From assembly GCA_000023185.1 (NCBI GenBank), contig CP001622.1:496001-560000 (forward strand): a stretch of DNA of 64,000 nucleotides. The letters run 5' to 3'. Position 1 is the first letter of the stretch; each line of letters begins with the position of its first letter. Under the pieces are notes generated by a model that was given only the letters and a program-made list of their open reading frames with translations, was not told where the DNA came from and made no database searches. The position numbers and the translations under genes are program-made. The DNA is from Rhizobium leguminosarum bv. trifolii WSM1325 (GTDB lineage: Bacteria > Pseudomonadota > Alphaproteobacteria > Rhizobiales > Rhizobiaceae). This document shows, one piece after another, positions 48,092 through 57,344 of this stretch.

Positions 48092-50188
48092 ATGACACCC
48101 AAAGACAAGCCAAAACGCCCGGGCGCAAAGCCCCTTTCACGGGATATCAGGTCGAAAGCCGGCCCGAAGGCGGACGGCGACAAGCCGGCAAAGCCTGCGG
48201 TCGCACGCGCAATCGCCGCCGAAACCGATAGTGACGCCAAGGCCGAACGCATTTCCAAGGTGATGGCGCGTGCCGGCGTCGCCTCCCGCCGTGACATCGA
48301 ACGCATGATCATGGAAGGCCGTGTGACGCTGAACGGCAGGGTGCTCGACACCCCCGTCGTCAACGTCACGCTCGCCGATCGCATCGAAGTCGACGGCGTG
48401 CCGATCCGCGGCATCGAGCGCACCAGACTGTGGCTCTATCATAAGCCCACCGGCCTGGTGACCACCAATGCCGATCCGGAAGGCCGCTCGACCGTCTTCG
48501 ACAACCTGCCGGAAGAATTGCCGCGCGTCATGTCGATCGGCCGCCTCGATATCAACACCGAGGGCCTGCTGCTCTTGACCAATGACGGCGGTCTCGCCCG
48601 CGCGCTCGAGCTGCCGGCGACCGGCTGGCTGCGGCGTTACCGTGTCCGCGCCCATGGCGAGATCGATCAGGACGCGCTCGACAAGCTGAAGGACGGCATT
48701 GCCGTCGACGGCGTGCTCTACGGCTCGATCGAGGCGACGCTCGACCGCACGCAGGGCTCGAACGTCTGGATCACCATGGGTCTTCGCGAAGGCAAGAACC
48801 GCGAAATCAAGAACGTTCTCGGTGCGCTCGGCCTCGACGTCAATCGCCTGATCCGCATTTCCTATGGCCCGTTCCAGCTTGGCGACCTGCCGGAAAGCCA
48901 TGTCGTCGAAGTGCGCGGCCGCACACTGCGCGACCAGCTCGGCCCGCGCCTCATCGAGGAAGCCAAGGCGAATTTCGACGCGCCGATCTACAATACGACG
49001 GCGGTCGCTGCCGAGGAAGAGGCAGAGCCGGCAGCACCGGAAAAGCGCGAGCGTCCGCGTCGCGACGAGGACAAGCGCGAACGGGCGCTGAGCCGTCTCG
49101 ATACGAAGCGCGACGACCGCCACGGTGGGGCGCGCAAAGAGGACGATCGCCGCGACGGCGGCCGCAGGGACGACGAGAAGCCGAAGCGTCCCCAGCCGCT
49201 CGGCCAGCGCCGCAGCGCCAATGTCTGGATGGCGCCGGGCGCCCGGCCGCTCGGCGAAAAGGCAGCGGCGAAAGCCGCCAAGAATGCGCAGACTGCGCGC
49301 CGGCGCGGCGAGCAGGCGCCGGCAAAGAATGATCGCATCGAGGATCGCCCGCGCACGCAGGTGAACCGCGTGCGCGAAGAGGATGGCGAATGGATCCGCT
49401 CGAGCGAGCAGCCCCGCGGCAAGGATGAGGGCGAAGGCTTCGGCCGCAAGCGCGGCTTTGGTGATCGCCCCGCCCGCGAAGACCGCGGTTCTGGCGACCG
49501 CCCGGCGCGCGGCGACCGGCCGTTCGGTGATCGTCCCCCGCGTGGTGATCGGCCCTTCGGCGACAAGCCGCGCGGCGATCGCAAGCCGCGTGCGGATGGC
49601 GACGAGCGTCCTCGTGCCGCGAGAAGCCCTGCCGGTGAGGGCCGTTCTGAGCGTCCGCGCGGCGACCGCCCCTTCGGCGACCGTCCTTCGCGTGGAGACC
49701 GCCCCTTCGGCGACAAGCCGCGCGGTGATCGCAAGCCGCGTGCGGATGGCGACGAGCGTCCTCGTGCCGCCAGAACCTCCCCCGGTGAGGGCCGTTCTGA
49801 GCGTCCGCGCAGCGACCGCCCCTCCGGTGATCGTCCTTCACGTGGAGACCGGCCCTTCGGTGATAAGCCGCGTGGCGATCGCAGGCCGCGCGAGGACGGT
49901 GATGAGCGTCCGCGGGCAGCCAGAAGCTTTGCCGGCGAGGGCCGCTCCGAGCGTCCGCGCGGTGACAAGCCTTCGGGTGACAGGCCTTCTGGAGACAGGC
50001 CGCGCGGCAAGGGCTTTGCGGCCAAGCCCAGCGGGGCGAAACCTGGTGGGGCCAAGAGTTTTTCCGGCAAGCCGAAAGGCACCAAGCCGGGCGGGGACAG
50101 ACCGGGCGGCGACAGGCCTGCGGGCGGGCCGTCCAGAGGTGGTGCTAAAGGAAAAGGAATGACGCGCGGTGCGGATCGTCGGCGGTGA
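48092..50188 (+). CDS. RluB/RsuA-type pseudouridine synthase with long RGD-rich tail
   Basis: The 698-residue product has an S4 RNA-binding domain (ERISKVMARAGVASRRDIER), then the RsuA/RluB catalytic core with SIGRLDINTEGLLLLTNDGG (catalytic Asp in GRLDxxTxGLLL) and MGLREGKNREIKNVLGALGL. The core ends near residue 300. The rest (about 310-698) is a disordered Arg/Asp/Gly/Pro-rich tail. It contains three 50-residue (150-bp) tandem repeats starting near 49561, 49711 and 49861, each with FGDKPRGDRKPR-type text. The tail is probably RNA-binding; whether it targets 23S or 16S rRNA is not decided. The rsmD start lies inside its last 20 bp. Confidence 0.93.
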   Translation: MTPKDKPKRPGAKPLSRDIRSKAGPKADGDKPAKPAVARAIAAETDSDAKAERISKVMARAGVASRRDIERMIMEGRVTLNGRVLDTPVVNVTLADRIEVDGVPIRGIERTRLWLYHKPTGLVTTNADPEGRSTVFDNLPEELPRVMSIGRLDINTEGLLLLTNDGGLARALELPATGWLRRYRVRAHGEIDQDALDKLKDGIAVDGVLYGSIEATLDRTQGSNVWITMGLREGKNREIKNVLGALGLDVNRLIRISYGPFQLGDLPESHVVEVRGRTLRDQLGPRLIEEAKANFDAPIYNTTAVAAEEEAEPAAPEKRERPRRDEDKRERALSRLDTKRDDRHGGARKEDDRRDGGRRDDEKPKRPQPLGQRRSANVWMAPGARPLGEKAAAKAAKNAQTARRRGEQAPAKNDRIEDRPRTQVNRVREEDGEWIRSSEQPRGKDEGEGFGRKRGFGDRPAREDRGSGDRPARGDRPFGDRPPRGDRPFGDKPRGDRKPRADGDERPRAARSPAGEGRSERPRGDRPFGDRPSRGDRPFGDKPRGDRKPRADGDERPRAARTSPGEGRSERPRSDRPSGDRPSRGDRPFGDKPRGDRRPREDGDERPRAARSFAGEGRSERPRGDKPSGDRPSGDRPRGKGFAAKPSGAKPGGAKSFSGKPKGTKPGGDRPGGDRPAGGPSRGGAKGKGMTRGADRRR
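49500..49975 (+). repeat. 150-bp tandem repeats within the RNA-modifying enzyme gene
   Basis: CGACAAGCCGCGCGG-type segments recur at 49561, 49711 and 49861, exactly 150 bp apart. The first two copies are almost identical in their DNA, with synonymous differences increasing in the third; thus the length of this tail may vary between strains. Confidence 0.85.
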
Positions 50189-50729
50189 GTTTCGCGGACG
50201 GCCTCTCGCCGTGCCAAAATCCAACGAGATCCGGCCGACTGCCGACCGGACGCGCGAGAGTCTGTTCAATATATTGAGCCATGCCTATCCGGAATGCGTC
50301 GATGGCACCCGGATTCTCGACCTTTTTGCCGGCACCGGCGCCGTCGGCCTCGAAGCGGTTTCACGCGGCTGTCGCCATGCGCTCTTCGTCGAAAACAGTG
50401 TCGAGGGCAGGGCGCTGCTCTGGGAGAACATCGATGCGCTCGGCCTGCATGGCCGCACGCGCATCCTGCGCCGGGATGCGACCGATCTCGGCAGCGTCGG
50501 CAATCTCGACCCCTTCGACGTGCTCTTTGCCGACCCACCCTATGGCAAGGGTCTCGGCGAAAAGGCGATGGCGGCAGCGGTCGAGGGCGGCTGGCTGCGG
50601 CCAGGCGCAATCGCCGTGCTCGAAGAACGGGCCGATATTGTCGTTTCCGTCCATCCTTCCTATGTCTTCCTCGAAAGCCGCATCTTTGGCGATACGAGGG
50701 TGCATTTCTTCCGATATCAGCCGCAATAA
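50169..50729 (+). CDS. rsmD: 16S rRNA (guanine966-N2)-methyltransferase
   Basis: Methylates G966 of 16S rRNA. The 186-residue product begins MRIVGGEFRGRPLAVP, the family hallmark, followed by IRPTADRTRESLFNIL, RILDLFAGTGAVGLEAVSRG (SAM-binding) and FADPPYGKGL (the N2-methylation DPPY). The start is GTG 50169, 20 bp inside the end of the pseudouridine synthase gene in another frame, indicating coupled expression of two rRNA-modifying enzymes. Confidence 0.95.
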   Translation: MRIVGGEFRGRPLAVPKSNEIRPTADRTRESLFNILSHAYPECVDGTRILDLFAGTGAVGLEAVSRGCRHALFVENSVEGRALLWENIDALGLHGRTRILRRDATDLGSVGNLDPFDVLFADPPYGKGLGEKAMAAAVEGGWLRPGAIAVLEERADIVVSVHPSYVFLESRIFGDTRVHFFRYQPQ

Positions 50730-50741
50730 GCGGGGGCGGGC

Positions 50742-51623
50742 GTGCAGCAGGCAGAGATCATCAGCCCGAAATTGCCTGCGATCAGCGATGTGCCGACGGT
50801 CGCCGTCGCTTTTGGCGGCGGCGGTGCGCGCGGACTTGCCCATATCCATGTCATCGAGACGCTCGATGAACTCGGCATCCGCCCGGTGGCGGTATCAGGC
50901 TCGTCGATCGGCGCGATCATGGCGGCCGGCATGGCGGCCGGCATGTCCGGCGCCGAAATCCGCGAACATGCGCTGACGACCGTCGGCAACAAGACGGCCG
51001 TCGTCGCCCGCATCTGGGGCCTGAGGCCGGCGACGGTGCGCGATGCGGTGGCCAAGGGTATCCGCATCGGCCAGTTCAATCTGGAGCGGATCCTGAAAGC
51101 CTTCCTGCCGTCCGAGCTGCCGGCCCGCTTCGAGGATCTGCTGGTCCCGATGAAGGTGATCACCACGGATTATTACGGGCAGTGCGAAGTCATCATCGAA
51201 CAGGGTGAGCTGTTCCCGGCGCTCGCGGCCTCTTCCGCCATCCCCGCCGTCTTCATGCCGGTGCGCCTGCGCGACCGCGTGATGATCGACGGCGGCATCA
51301 GCAATCCGGTGCCCTATGAATGCCTGATGGATCTTGCCGACATCGTCGTCGGCATCGATGTCGTCGGCGCGCCGGAAGGTGACGGCACGCATATTCCGAA
51401 CCGCATGGAGAGCATCTTCGGTTCCGGTCAGCTGATGATGCAGACGGCGATCTCGCTGAAGCTGAAGCTTCGCCCGCCGCATATCTTCCTGCGCCCGACC
51501 GTCGGCCGCACCGGCGTCATGGATTTCCTCAAGGCCCGTGAAGTCCTTGCCATGTCCGTCGGCGTCAAGGACGACCTGAAATTCGCCCTTGACCGGGAAA
51601 TCGAGGCTCGGCTGAAGCGCTAG
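50742..51623 (+). CDS. Patatin-like phospholipase (RssA-like)
   Basis: The 293-residue product has the patatin fold: VAFGGGGARGLAHIHVIETL (oxyanion hole), VAVSGSSIGAIMAAGMAAG (nucleophile elbow, GxSxG with Ser), and MIDGGISNPVP (catalytic Asp in DGG). A catalytic Ser-Asp dyad acyl hydrolase is likely; substrate unknown. It has no signal peptide. GTG 50742 follows GGGGGCGGG, 12 bp after rsmD, so it probably belongs to the same transcript. Confidence 0.9.
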   Translation: MQQAEIISPKLPAISDVPTVAVAFGGGGARGLAHIHVIETLDELGIRPVAVSGSSIGAIMAAGMAAGMSGAEIREHALTTVGNKTAVVARIWGLRPATVRDAVAKGIRIGQFNLERILKAFLPSELPARFEDLLVPMKVITTDYYGQCEVIIEQGELFPALAASSAIPAVFMPVRLRDRVMIDGGISNPVPYECLMDLADIVVGIDVVGAPEGDGTHIPNRMESIFGSGQLMMQTAISLKLKLRPPHIFLRPTVGRTGVMDFLKAREVLAMSVGVKDDLKFALDREIEARLKR

Positions 51624-51635
51624 CTTTTCTTTGCT

Positions 51636-52088
51636 TCACTGGGCATGGCCCTCATGGCCGGCATGACCCGCGCCGTTTGAAGCCTCATTCATCATCATCG
51701 TGCCCTCGAAGCTTGAGAACAGCGCAAGCGCGGAAGAATCGAGGCCGGCCTCGGCATTCTTCAGTTTCGCAGCCAGCCCGGCGGCGTCAACTGCGGAGAG
51801 CCCGATCGTCTCCAGCGTCGCGGTATCCTTCAGGCTGTCGCCGCTGCAGAGATAGATGCTCCAGCCGTGATGCGTCTTTTTCATCAGGGCCCGTCCGCCG
51901 CGTCCGTCCTGCCGCCAGCCGACGATCGCCCAATCGCCCTGAACGACGACCGGCGCGATATCGAGCGGCTTGTCTGGCCGTTCGAACATCACCTTCAGCC
52001 TCGCCGGGATCGCCTGTTGCGGATCATCGTCCGCAGATGCCATGGATGCAAGCAGCACGCCGGCAACAATAGCGATGATCTTCTTCAT
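51636..52088 (-). CDS. Small secreted protein of a probable metal cluster
   Basis: The 150-residue product has a signal peptide (MKKIIAIVAGVLLASMASA-D) and a mature domain with APVVVQGDWAIVGWRQDGRG and HHGWSIYLCSGDSLKDTATL. The C-terminus is rich in Met, Gly and His (TMMMNEASNGAGHAGHEGHA). Such proteins are often annotated as copper-uptake-associated. ATG 52088 follows GAGGAAGG; the upstream ATG at 52115 is less likely. It lies 13 bp after the PepSY gene, on the same strand, so it is in the same operon. Confidence 0.75.
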   Translation of the reverse strand: MKKIIAIVAGVLLASMASADDDPQQAIPARLKVMFERPDKPLDIAPVVVQGDWAIVGWRQDGRGGRALMKKTHHGWSIYLCSGDSLKDTATLETIGLSAVDAAGLAAKLKNAEAGLDSSALALFSSFEGTMMMNEASNGAGHAGHEGHAQ

Positions 52089-52101
52089 CTGATGGCCTTC
52101 C

Positions 52102-53475
52102 TCAAGCGAGAACACGTTTCAGCAACGGTACGAACCGCACGACGATCTGGTCGAAGGCGATCATGGCGACAATCGCGAGCCCGCTCATCGGGAAGGTGAC
52201 GGCGAAGATCCCGACGATCACCCACAGGCCGTAATAGATCGAAGGCTTCGGCGGCATGGGTGGCACGCCGAGGCGGCCGATCGGGCGCCGTTTCCACCAC
52301 ATGACGATAGCGGTCACGCAACTGAGCACAATTGCGAGGCATGTTGCGAGCATCAGCAACTGGTTGAAACGCCCCCATTCCTGTCCTTGGTGGACATTGA
52401 TGCCCCATTCGATCGCTTTGCCGAGGAACGGATATTGATCGAAGCCGATATCGATCAGTGGTTTGCCGGAATACTGGTCGATATGGAGCGTGCGTTCGTC
52501 GGCAAGATCGTCGGGAAAGAGCGAGGCGGTATAGACGCCCGTCTCGTCGGAGGGGATCGCTAGGTCGAAGCCCGGCGCCATGCCCAGCCGTTTGGCGGTC
52601 TCCACGGCTTTTTCGAGGCCGATTGGCCTGGCTGATTGCGCTGCGGCGATATCGGAAAGCGGAACGGGCGCCTTCTCGACGATCCAGCCGCTGTTCGGAA
52701 GGATATCCTCGGTGACTTTCCGCGACTTCGGCACGTCGCCCCAGAGCTGGACCGGATAGCCGAGGCCATGTTCGGTCAGCCAGGCATTGGCGTTCGCCCC
52801 CCAATAGCCCGACCATGGCATGCCTGACATCGCAAGGAAGAAGATCAGGATGCCGGCGAAGGCACCGGTCACCGCATGCAGGTCGCGCCAGAAAACGCGG
52901 CGGCCGGGCGTTCCCCGCACGCTGATAACGCCGCCCGTCTGGCGTCGCGGCCACCAGAGATAGATGCCGGTGACGACGAGCACCATGGCAAAGCCGCCGG
53001 CAATTTCGATCAGCCGGTTCGTTATGGTGCCGAAATAGGCGAGGCTGTGGATGCGCTTGACGACATAATTGAACTCGTCGGTCGATCCGACCACATCGAG
53101 CACCTTGCCGTCATAGGGGTTGACAAAGACCAGCATCGAGCCGGCATCGCTGGAGAGGGTGACGATGGCCGATCGCTCGGGCAGGACCGGGTCTTTGTAG
53201 GATGTCGCGGTTGAGCCCGGCACGGCGGAGGCGGCTATCTCTGCGATCCGCTCCGGCGACAGCGCTTCGCCAGCCGGCTGGACACTGTAGCGGTAGCCGA
53301 AGAAGGTGCTGTTGATCTCGTCCTTGAAGAGATAGAGCGATCCGGTAACGGCCAGATTGAGCAGGAAGGGTATGACGAGAAGCCCGGCGAAGAAATGCCA
53401 GCGCCAGATGGCACGGTAGAGCGAAACGCCGTCTGCGGCATGCTCCGCCGGTTCGGCAGCAGTAATGGTCGACAT
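52102..53475 (-). CDS. PepSY-associated membrane protein
   Basis: The 457-residue product has the PepSY_TM layout: an N-terminal helix (YRAIWRWHFFAGLLVIPFLL) with the conserved H in WRWHFFAG, a long periplasmic region with a PepSY-type segment, a second helix (IEIAGGFAMVLVVTGIYLWW) followed by WPRR, HAVTGAFAGILIFFLAMSGM, and two C-terminal helices. Such proteins, with conserved His, act as ferric or cupric reductase-like or siderophore-linked membrane proteins. ATG 53475 (MSTITAAEP) is preferred. It belongs to a three-gene set with 51636 and 53565. Confidence 0.87.
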   Translation of the reverse strand: MSTITAAEPAEHAADGVSLYRAIWRWHFFAGLLVIPFLLNLAVTGSLYLFKDEINSTFFGYRYSVQPAGEALSPERIAEIAASAVPGSTATSYKDPVLPERSAIVTLSSDAGSMLVFVNPYDGKVLDVVGSTDEFNYVVKRIHSLAYFGTITNRLIEIAGGFAMVLVVTGIYLWWPRRQTGGVISVRGTPGRRVFWRDLHAVTGAFAGILIFFLAMSGMPWSGYWGANANAWLTEHGLGYPVQLWGDVPKSRKVTEDILPNSGWIVEKAPVPLSDIAAAQSARPIGLEKAVETAKRLGMAPGFDLAIPSDETGVYTASLFPDDLADERTLHIDQYSGKPLIDIGFDQYPFLGKAIEWGINVHQGQEWGRFNQLLMLATCLAIVLSCVTAIVMWWKRRPIGRLGVPPMPPKPSIYYGLWVIVGIFAVTFPMSGLAIVAMIAFDQIVVRFVPLLKRVLA

Positions 53476-53564
53476 GAGAATGGATCCGTATCCACGGCCG
53501 ACGGCACGCATGCAGGTCGACCGGCGTTTAAAGGCGCGCTACGGCGCCTGCCGCAACGCGAAGT

Positions 53565-53972
53565 TCAGGCAGGGATCGGATCGGAAGGAGGCGCCCGAGG
53601 GCCGGTATTGGGCGGGAAAAGCTGGCGATGGAAGGCCTCGGCCCGAATCGGCAGTTCAACCGTAGCCGCAAAGTGTATGGCGGAACCGGCGATGTCCGTC
53701 GGCGCCGGCAGGAGGATGGAAGCGCTGATCCGGCAGGCTTCGCAACCATGCGAATGCGCCTTGTCGTGCTGCTCCTGACCGGATGTGTCTGTCGTGGTGA
53801 CGCAAAGCGTCGGCAGCGTCCCGTCCGGAAGCACATATTGCGCGAGTTCAGCCGGATCGAATTCGCCGGCTGCTGCGAGGGGAACCTGATGGGCGAAGCC
53901 GACGAACACCAGTGCGACCGCGCACAGGATGCGCAGCGCCCATTGTTCGATCTGTCTCGTCCGTCTGATCAA
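53565..53972 (-). CDS. DUF2946-like secreted protein
   Basis: The 135-residue product has an N-terminal membrane or signal segment (WALRILCAVALVFVGFAH), then LAQYVLPDGTLPTLCVTTTD, and HSHGCEACRISASILLPAP with a CxxC pair beside His, as in DUF2946 proteins. I chose the TTG at 53972, with AGAGGGA 3 nt upstream, rather than a TTG at 54032 that lacks a site. It is the first gene of a probable operon with the PepSY gene (about 90 bp downstream). Copper or redox-metal handling is inference from the family and neighbours. Confidence 0.72.
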   Translation of the reverse strand: MIRRTRQIEQWALRILCAVALVFVGFAHQVPLAAAGEFDPAELAQYVLPDGTLPTLCVTTTDTSGQEQHDKAHSHGCEACRISASILLPAPTDIAGSAIHFAATVELPIRAEAFHRQLFPPNTGPRAPPSDPIPA

Positions 53973-54063
53973 GATTCCCTCTTGGATCGCTCCGATCGGA
54001 CGTTTGATAAACGCCGCCCCCTCGATATTCAATGCGTCAATTTCGCAAGCCGGTCAGGGGCGA

Positions 54064-55878
54064 TCAGGCATCCGCCGTCGCATCGGCGGTTCCGGCCAGC
54101 GGATCGTGCTCGAAGGGATCGGCGGCGCGTTTCGGCTTGACCAGCGGTTCGGGGCGGACAGGGTGGGAAAACAGCATGTCGCGCCCGGCCTGCAGTCCTT
54201 CGGACACCTGCAGCACCAGGCGTGCCTCGTCGCGCTTGCGGATATCCTCGCCGATTTCGTAGGCGTCGACCTCGGAAACGCCGAGCGCCTCCAATGTTCG
54301 CCGTCCGAAGAGTAGGCCCGATTCCAGCGTTTCGCGCAGCTCGTAGTCGATACCCTTGTTGCGCAGTTCGATCGAATGGATGCGGTCGTAGGAGCGCACG
54401 TAGAGCCGGGTGTGCGGATAGTCGGCCTGCACCAGCTCCACCACCTTGTCGGTGATTTCCTTCTTCTGCGTGCAGACCAGCACGATCTTCGCCCGGTCGA
54501 TGCCGGCCGAGCGCAGCACGTCCTTGCGGGCGCCGTCGCCGAAATAGATGCGGAAGCCGAAGGAGGAGGCCTGGCGGATGCGGTCGGCGGAAAAATCGAT
54601 GACGGTGACGCTACGCCCGCCGGCAAGCAGGATCTGGGCGGCGATCTGGCCGAAACGCGAGAAGCCGACCATCAGCACGTCGGCGCCCGCGCCCTCGAAA
54701 TCCTCGTCCAGTTCCTCCTGTTCGTCGCCGTTGAGCAGCCGCTTCGAAAGGGCCGAGCCGATCGGCGTCAGCGCCATGGACAGCGTGACGATCGCGACCA
54801 GCAGCGAGGCTGTGCTCGTCGACATCAGCCCGGCCGCACCCGCCGTGGTAAACAGCACGAAGCCGAATTCGCCGCCCTGCGGCAGCAGGAAAGCGATGCG
54901 GATCGCATCGTCGTGCGAAGAGCCGGAGATCCGGCAGATCCCGTAGATGACGATCGCCTTGACGGCCATGACGATCGGCACGGCGACGATGACGAAAAGC
55001 GCGTTGTCGGCGAGAACGTCGAGCTCCAGCGACAGGCCGACGGCGATAAAGAAGATAGCGAGCAGCACGCCGCGGAACGGCTCGATATCTGCCTCCAACT
55101 CGTGCCGGTAGGAGGATTCGGCCAGCATCACGCCGGATAGGAAGGCGCCCATCGCCATCGAAAGCCCGGCCAGCTGCATCAAGCTCGCCGATCCCATGAC
55201 GACGAAGAGGGCAGCCGCGATCATTGCTTCGCGCGCGCCGGTCCGGGCGATGATCTGGAAGAGCGGCGTCAGCAGGTAACGTCCCATGACGATCATCGCC
55301 GCAACCGCGCCGACGGCGATAGCGAAATCGAACAGTGGCGCGTTGCTGCCCTTATCGCCGCCGTCGAGGATGGTGATCAGCGCCAGCAGCGGCACGATCG
55401 CCAGGTCCTGGAACAGCAGCATCGAAAAGGAGCGTTGCCCGTATCTGGTATTGACGTCGCCGTCGCCCTCGAGGATCTGCATGGCGAAGGCGGTTGAAGA
55501 CAGCGCCAGGCCAAATCCGGCAACGATGCTGCCGCGCCAGTCGAGAACCTGGGAAAACCAGGCAAGCGCGGTCAGCGCTAGCCCCGTCAGCACCACCTGC
55601 GCCGCGCCGAGGCCGAAGATGTCGCGCCGCATCTGCCAGAGGCGGGTGGGTTTCAACTCCAGTCCGATGATGAAGAGCAGGAAGACGACGCCGAGTTCGG
55701 CGACGGCGAGGATCTGTTCGCCATCGGTGATGCCGTGGAAGACCGGGCCGATGACGATGCCGGCGGCGAGATAGCCGAGCACCGTGCCGAGCCCGAGTTT
55801 CTTGAAGATCGGCGCGGCGACCACCGCCCCGCCAAGCAGCAGGATCGTTTCGGAAAAAAAGGCATTGGACGCTGACAT
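54064..55878 (-). CDS. Monovalent cation:proton antiporter-2 (Kef/CPA2 type)
   Basis: The 604-residue product has about 12 transmembrane helices in its first 390 residues (LGLGTVLGYLAAGIVIGPVF, FLLFIIGLELKPTRLW, FGLALSSTAFAMQIL) and a cytoplasmic RCK/TrkA-N domain from about residue 415 (DVLMVGFSRFGQIAAQILLA, with NAD-binding GxGxxG-like GFSRFGQ). It exports K+ or Na+ in exchange for H+. ATG 55878 (MSASNAFFSETILLL) follows GAGAGAA. The next gene is divergent, about 120 bp away. Glutathione-gating as in KefB/KefC is not shown here. Confidence 0.9.
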   Translation of the reverse strand: MSASNAFFSETILLLGGAVVAAPIFKKLGLGTVLGYLAAGIVIGPVFHGITDGEQILAVAELGVVFLLFIIGLELKPTRLWQMRRDIFGLGAAQVVLTGLALTALAWFSQVLDWRGSIVAGFGLALSSTAFAMQILEGDGDVNTRYGQRSFSMLLFQDLAIVPLLALITILDGGDKGSNAPLFDFAIAVGAVAAMIVMGRYLLTPLFQIIARTGAREAMIAAALFVVMGSASLMQLAGLSMAMGAFLSGVMLAESSYRHELEADIEPFRGVLLAIFFIAVGLSLELDVLADNALFVIVAVPIVMAVKAIVIYGICRISGSSHDDAIRIAFLLPQGGEFGFVLFTTAGAAGLMSTSTASLLVAIVTLSMALTPIGSALSKRLLNGDEQEELDEDFEGAGADVLMVGFSRFGQIAAQILLAGGRSVTVIDFSADRIRQASSFGFRIYFGDGARKDVLRSAGIDRAKIVLVCTQKKEITDKVVELVQADYPHTRLYVRSYDRIHSIELRNKGIDYELRETLESGLLFGRRTLEALGVSEVDAYEIGEDIRKRDEARLVLQVSEGLQAGRDMLFSHPVRPEPLVKPKRAADPFEHDPLAGTADATADA

Positions 55879-55997
55879 GCTGGCAATTTCTCTCGACGGC
55901 GGGGAGCAAGCAGGCAGCCCCGATAAAGAATCGGTGACGGCGGCCTTGATGCTTGGGAGAGTGCACAATAAATGGAAGCCGAAGGAAAGGCCAAATC

Positions 55998-57344
55998 ATG
56001 TCCTCTGAAATTGATTCCTCGACACTTCTTTCCCGCGCAAGTCAATTGATCGATCTGGCAAGGAAGGCAGGGGCCGATGCCGCCGACGCCGTCGTCGTCC
56101 GGTCGCGCTCGCAATCGGTGAGCGTCCGCCTCGGCAAGGTCGAGGGCACGGAATCCTCCGAAAGCGACGATTTCTCGCTGCGTGTCTTCATCGGCAAGCG
56201 TGTCGCCAGCGTCTCGGCCAATCCGGGCTTCGATCTTCAGGCGCTGGCCGAACGCGCCGTCGCCATGGCCAAGGTTTCTCCGGAAGACCCCTTCGCCTGC
56301 CTGGCGGATGAGGCGAGTCTTTCGAGATCCTATCCCGACCTGCAATTGCTCGATACCACCGAGGTCTCCTCCGAGATGCTGCGCGAGGCGGGTCTTGCCG
56401 CTGAAGCAGCAGCCCTTGCGGTCAAGGGGGTTACCAATTCCTCCGGCGCCGGCGCGTCGGCCGGCATGGGCGGCCTCGTTCTTGCCACCTCGCACGGTTT
56501 CGAAGGCAGTTACATGGCCTCGCGTTTCGGCCATTCCGTCAGCGTCATCGCAGGTGAAGGCACCGGCATGGAGCGCGACTATGATTATGACAGCCGTCTC
56601 TATTATGCCGAGCTCGACGATCCCGCTGAAATCGGCCGTCGCGCCGGCGAACGGGTGATCAAACGGATCAATCCGCGCCAGGTGCCGACCGGCAAGGACA
56701 TCACCGTCATCTTCGATCCGCGTGTCGCCCGCGGCTTCGTCGGCCATATCGCCGGTGCGATCAATGGTGCCGCCGTCGCCCGCAAGTCCAGCTTCCTGCG
56801 CGACAAGATGGGTCAGCAGATCCTGAAGTCAGGCCTGTCGATCACCGACGATCCGCTGATCGTGCGCGGCCCTTCCTCGCGGCCCTTCGACGGCGAGGGA
56901 GTGTCCGGCGAGCGGCTGGTGATGATCGAGGATGGTGTTTTGAAGCACTGGTTCCTCTCGACCTCGACCGCGCGCGAGCTCGACCTCGAAACCAACGGCC
57001 GCGGCGTGCGCGGCGGCACCGCCGTCTCGCCTTCTTCCACCAATCTTGCGCTGGAACCCGGCGACATCTCGCCGGAGGATCTGATCCGCAGCGTTGGCAA
57101 CGGTTTTTATGTGACCGAATTGATCGGCCACGGCGTCAACATGATCACCGGCGAATACAGCCGCGGCGCCACCGGCTTCTGGATCGAGAACGGCGAACTC
57201 ACCTTCCCGGTCTCCGAGGTGACGATCGCCTCGAACCTCAAGGAGATGTTCATGCGCCTGACGCTGGCAAACGACATCGATCGCAAATTCGGCGTCGCGG
57301 CTCCCACGTTTGCCATCGAAGGCATGACGCTCGCGGGGCGCTAG
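55998..57344 (+). CDS. pmbA: TldD/PmbA family metalloprotease-related protein
   Basis: PmbA (TldE) is the non-catalytic partner of the TldD zinc protease, involved in processing modified peptides and controlling gyrase inhibitors. The 448-residue product has VRSRSQSVSVRLGKVEGTES near the N-terminus, VTNSSGAGASAGMGGLVLAT, and RGVRGGTAVSPSSTNLALEP plus LIGHGVNMITGEYSRGATGF at the C-terminal. The zinc-binding HExxxH of TldD is absent, as expected. ATG 55998 follows GGAAAGG. A repeat block follows the stop. Confidence 0.9.
   Translation: MSSEIDSSTLLSRASQLIDLARKAGADAADAVVVRSRSQSVSVRLGKVEGTESSESDDFSLRVFIGKRVASVSANPGFDLQALAERAVAMAKVSPEDPFACLADEASLSRSYPDLQLLDTTEVSSEMLREAGLAAEAAALAVKGVTNSSGAGASAGMGGLVLATSHGFEGSYMASRFGHSVSVIAGEGTGMERDYDYDSRLYYAELDDPAEIGRRAGERVIKRINPRQVPTGKDITVIFDPRVARGFVGHIAGAINGAAVARKSSFLRDKMGQQILKSGLSITDDPLIVRGPSSRPFDGEGVSGERLVMIEDGVLKHWFLSTSTARELDLETNGRGVRGGTAVSPSSTNLALEPGDISPEDLIRSVGNGFYVTELIGHGVNMITGEYSRGATGFWIENGELTFPVSEVTIASNLKEMFMRLTLANDIDRKFGVAAPTFAIEGMTLAGR

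Noticed and set aside
49500..49975. Tandem repeats as an assembly error
   Set aside because: The copies differ by scattered synonymous changes and keep the reading frame with the core and the rsmD overlap, so a real repeat is more likely.
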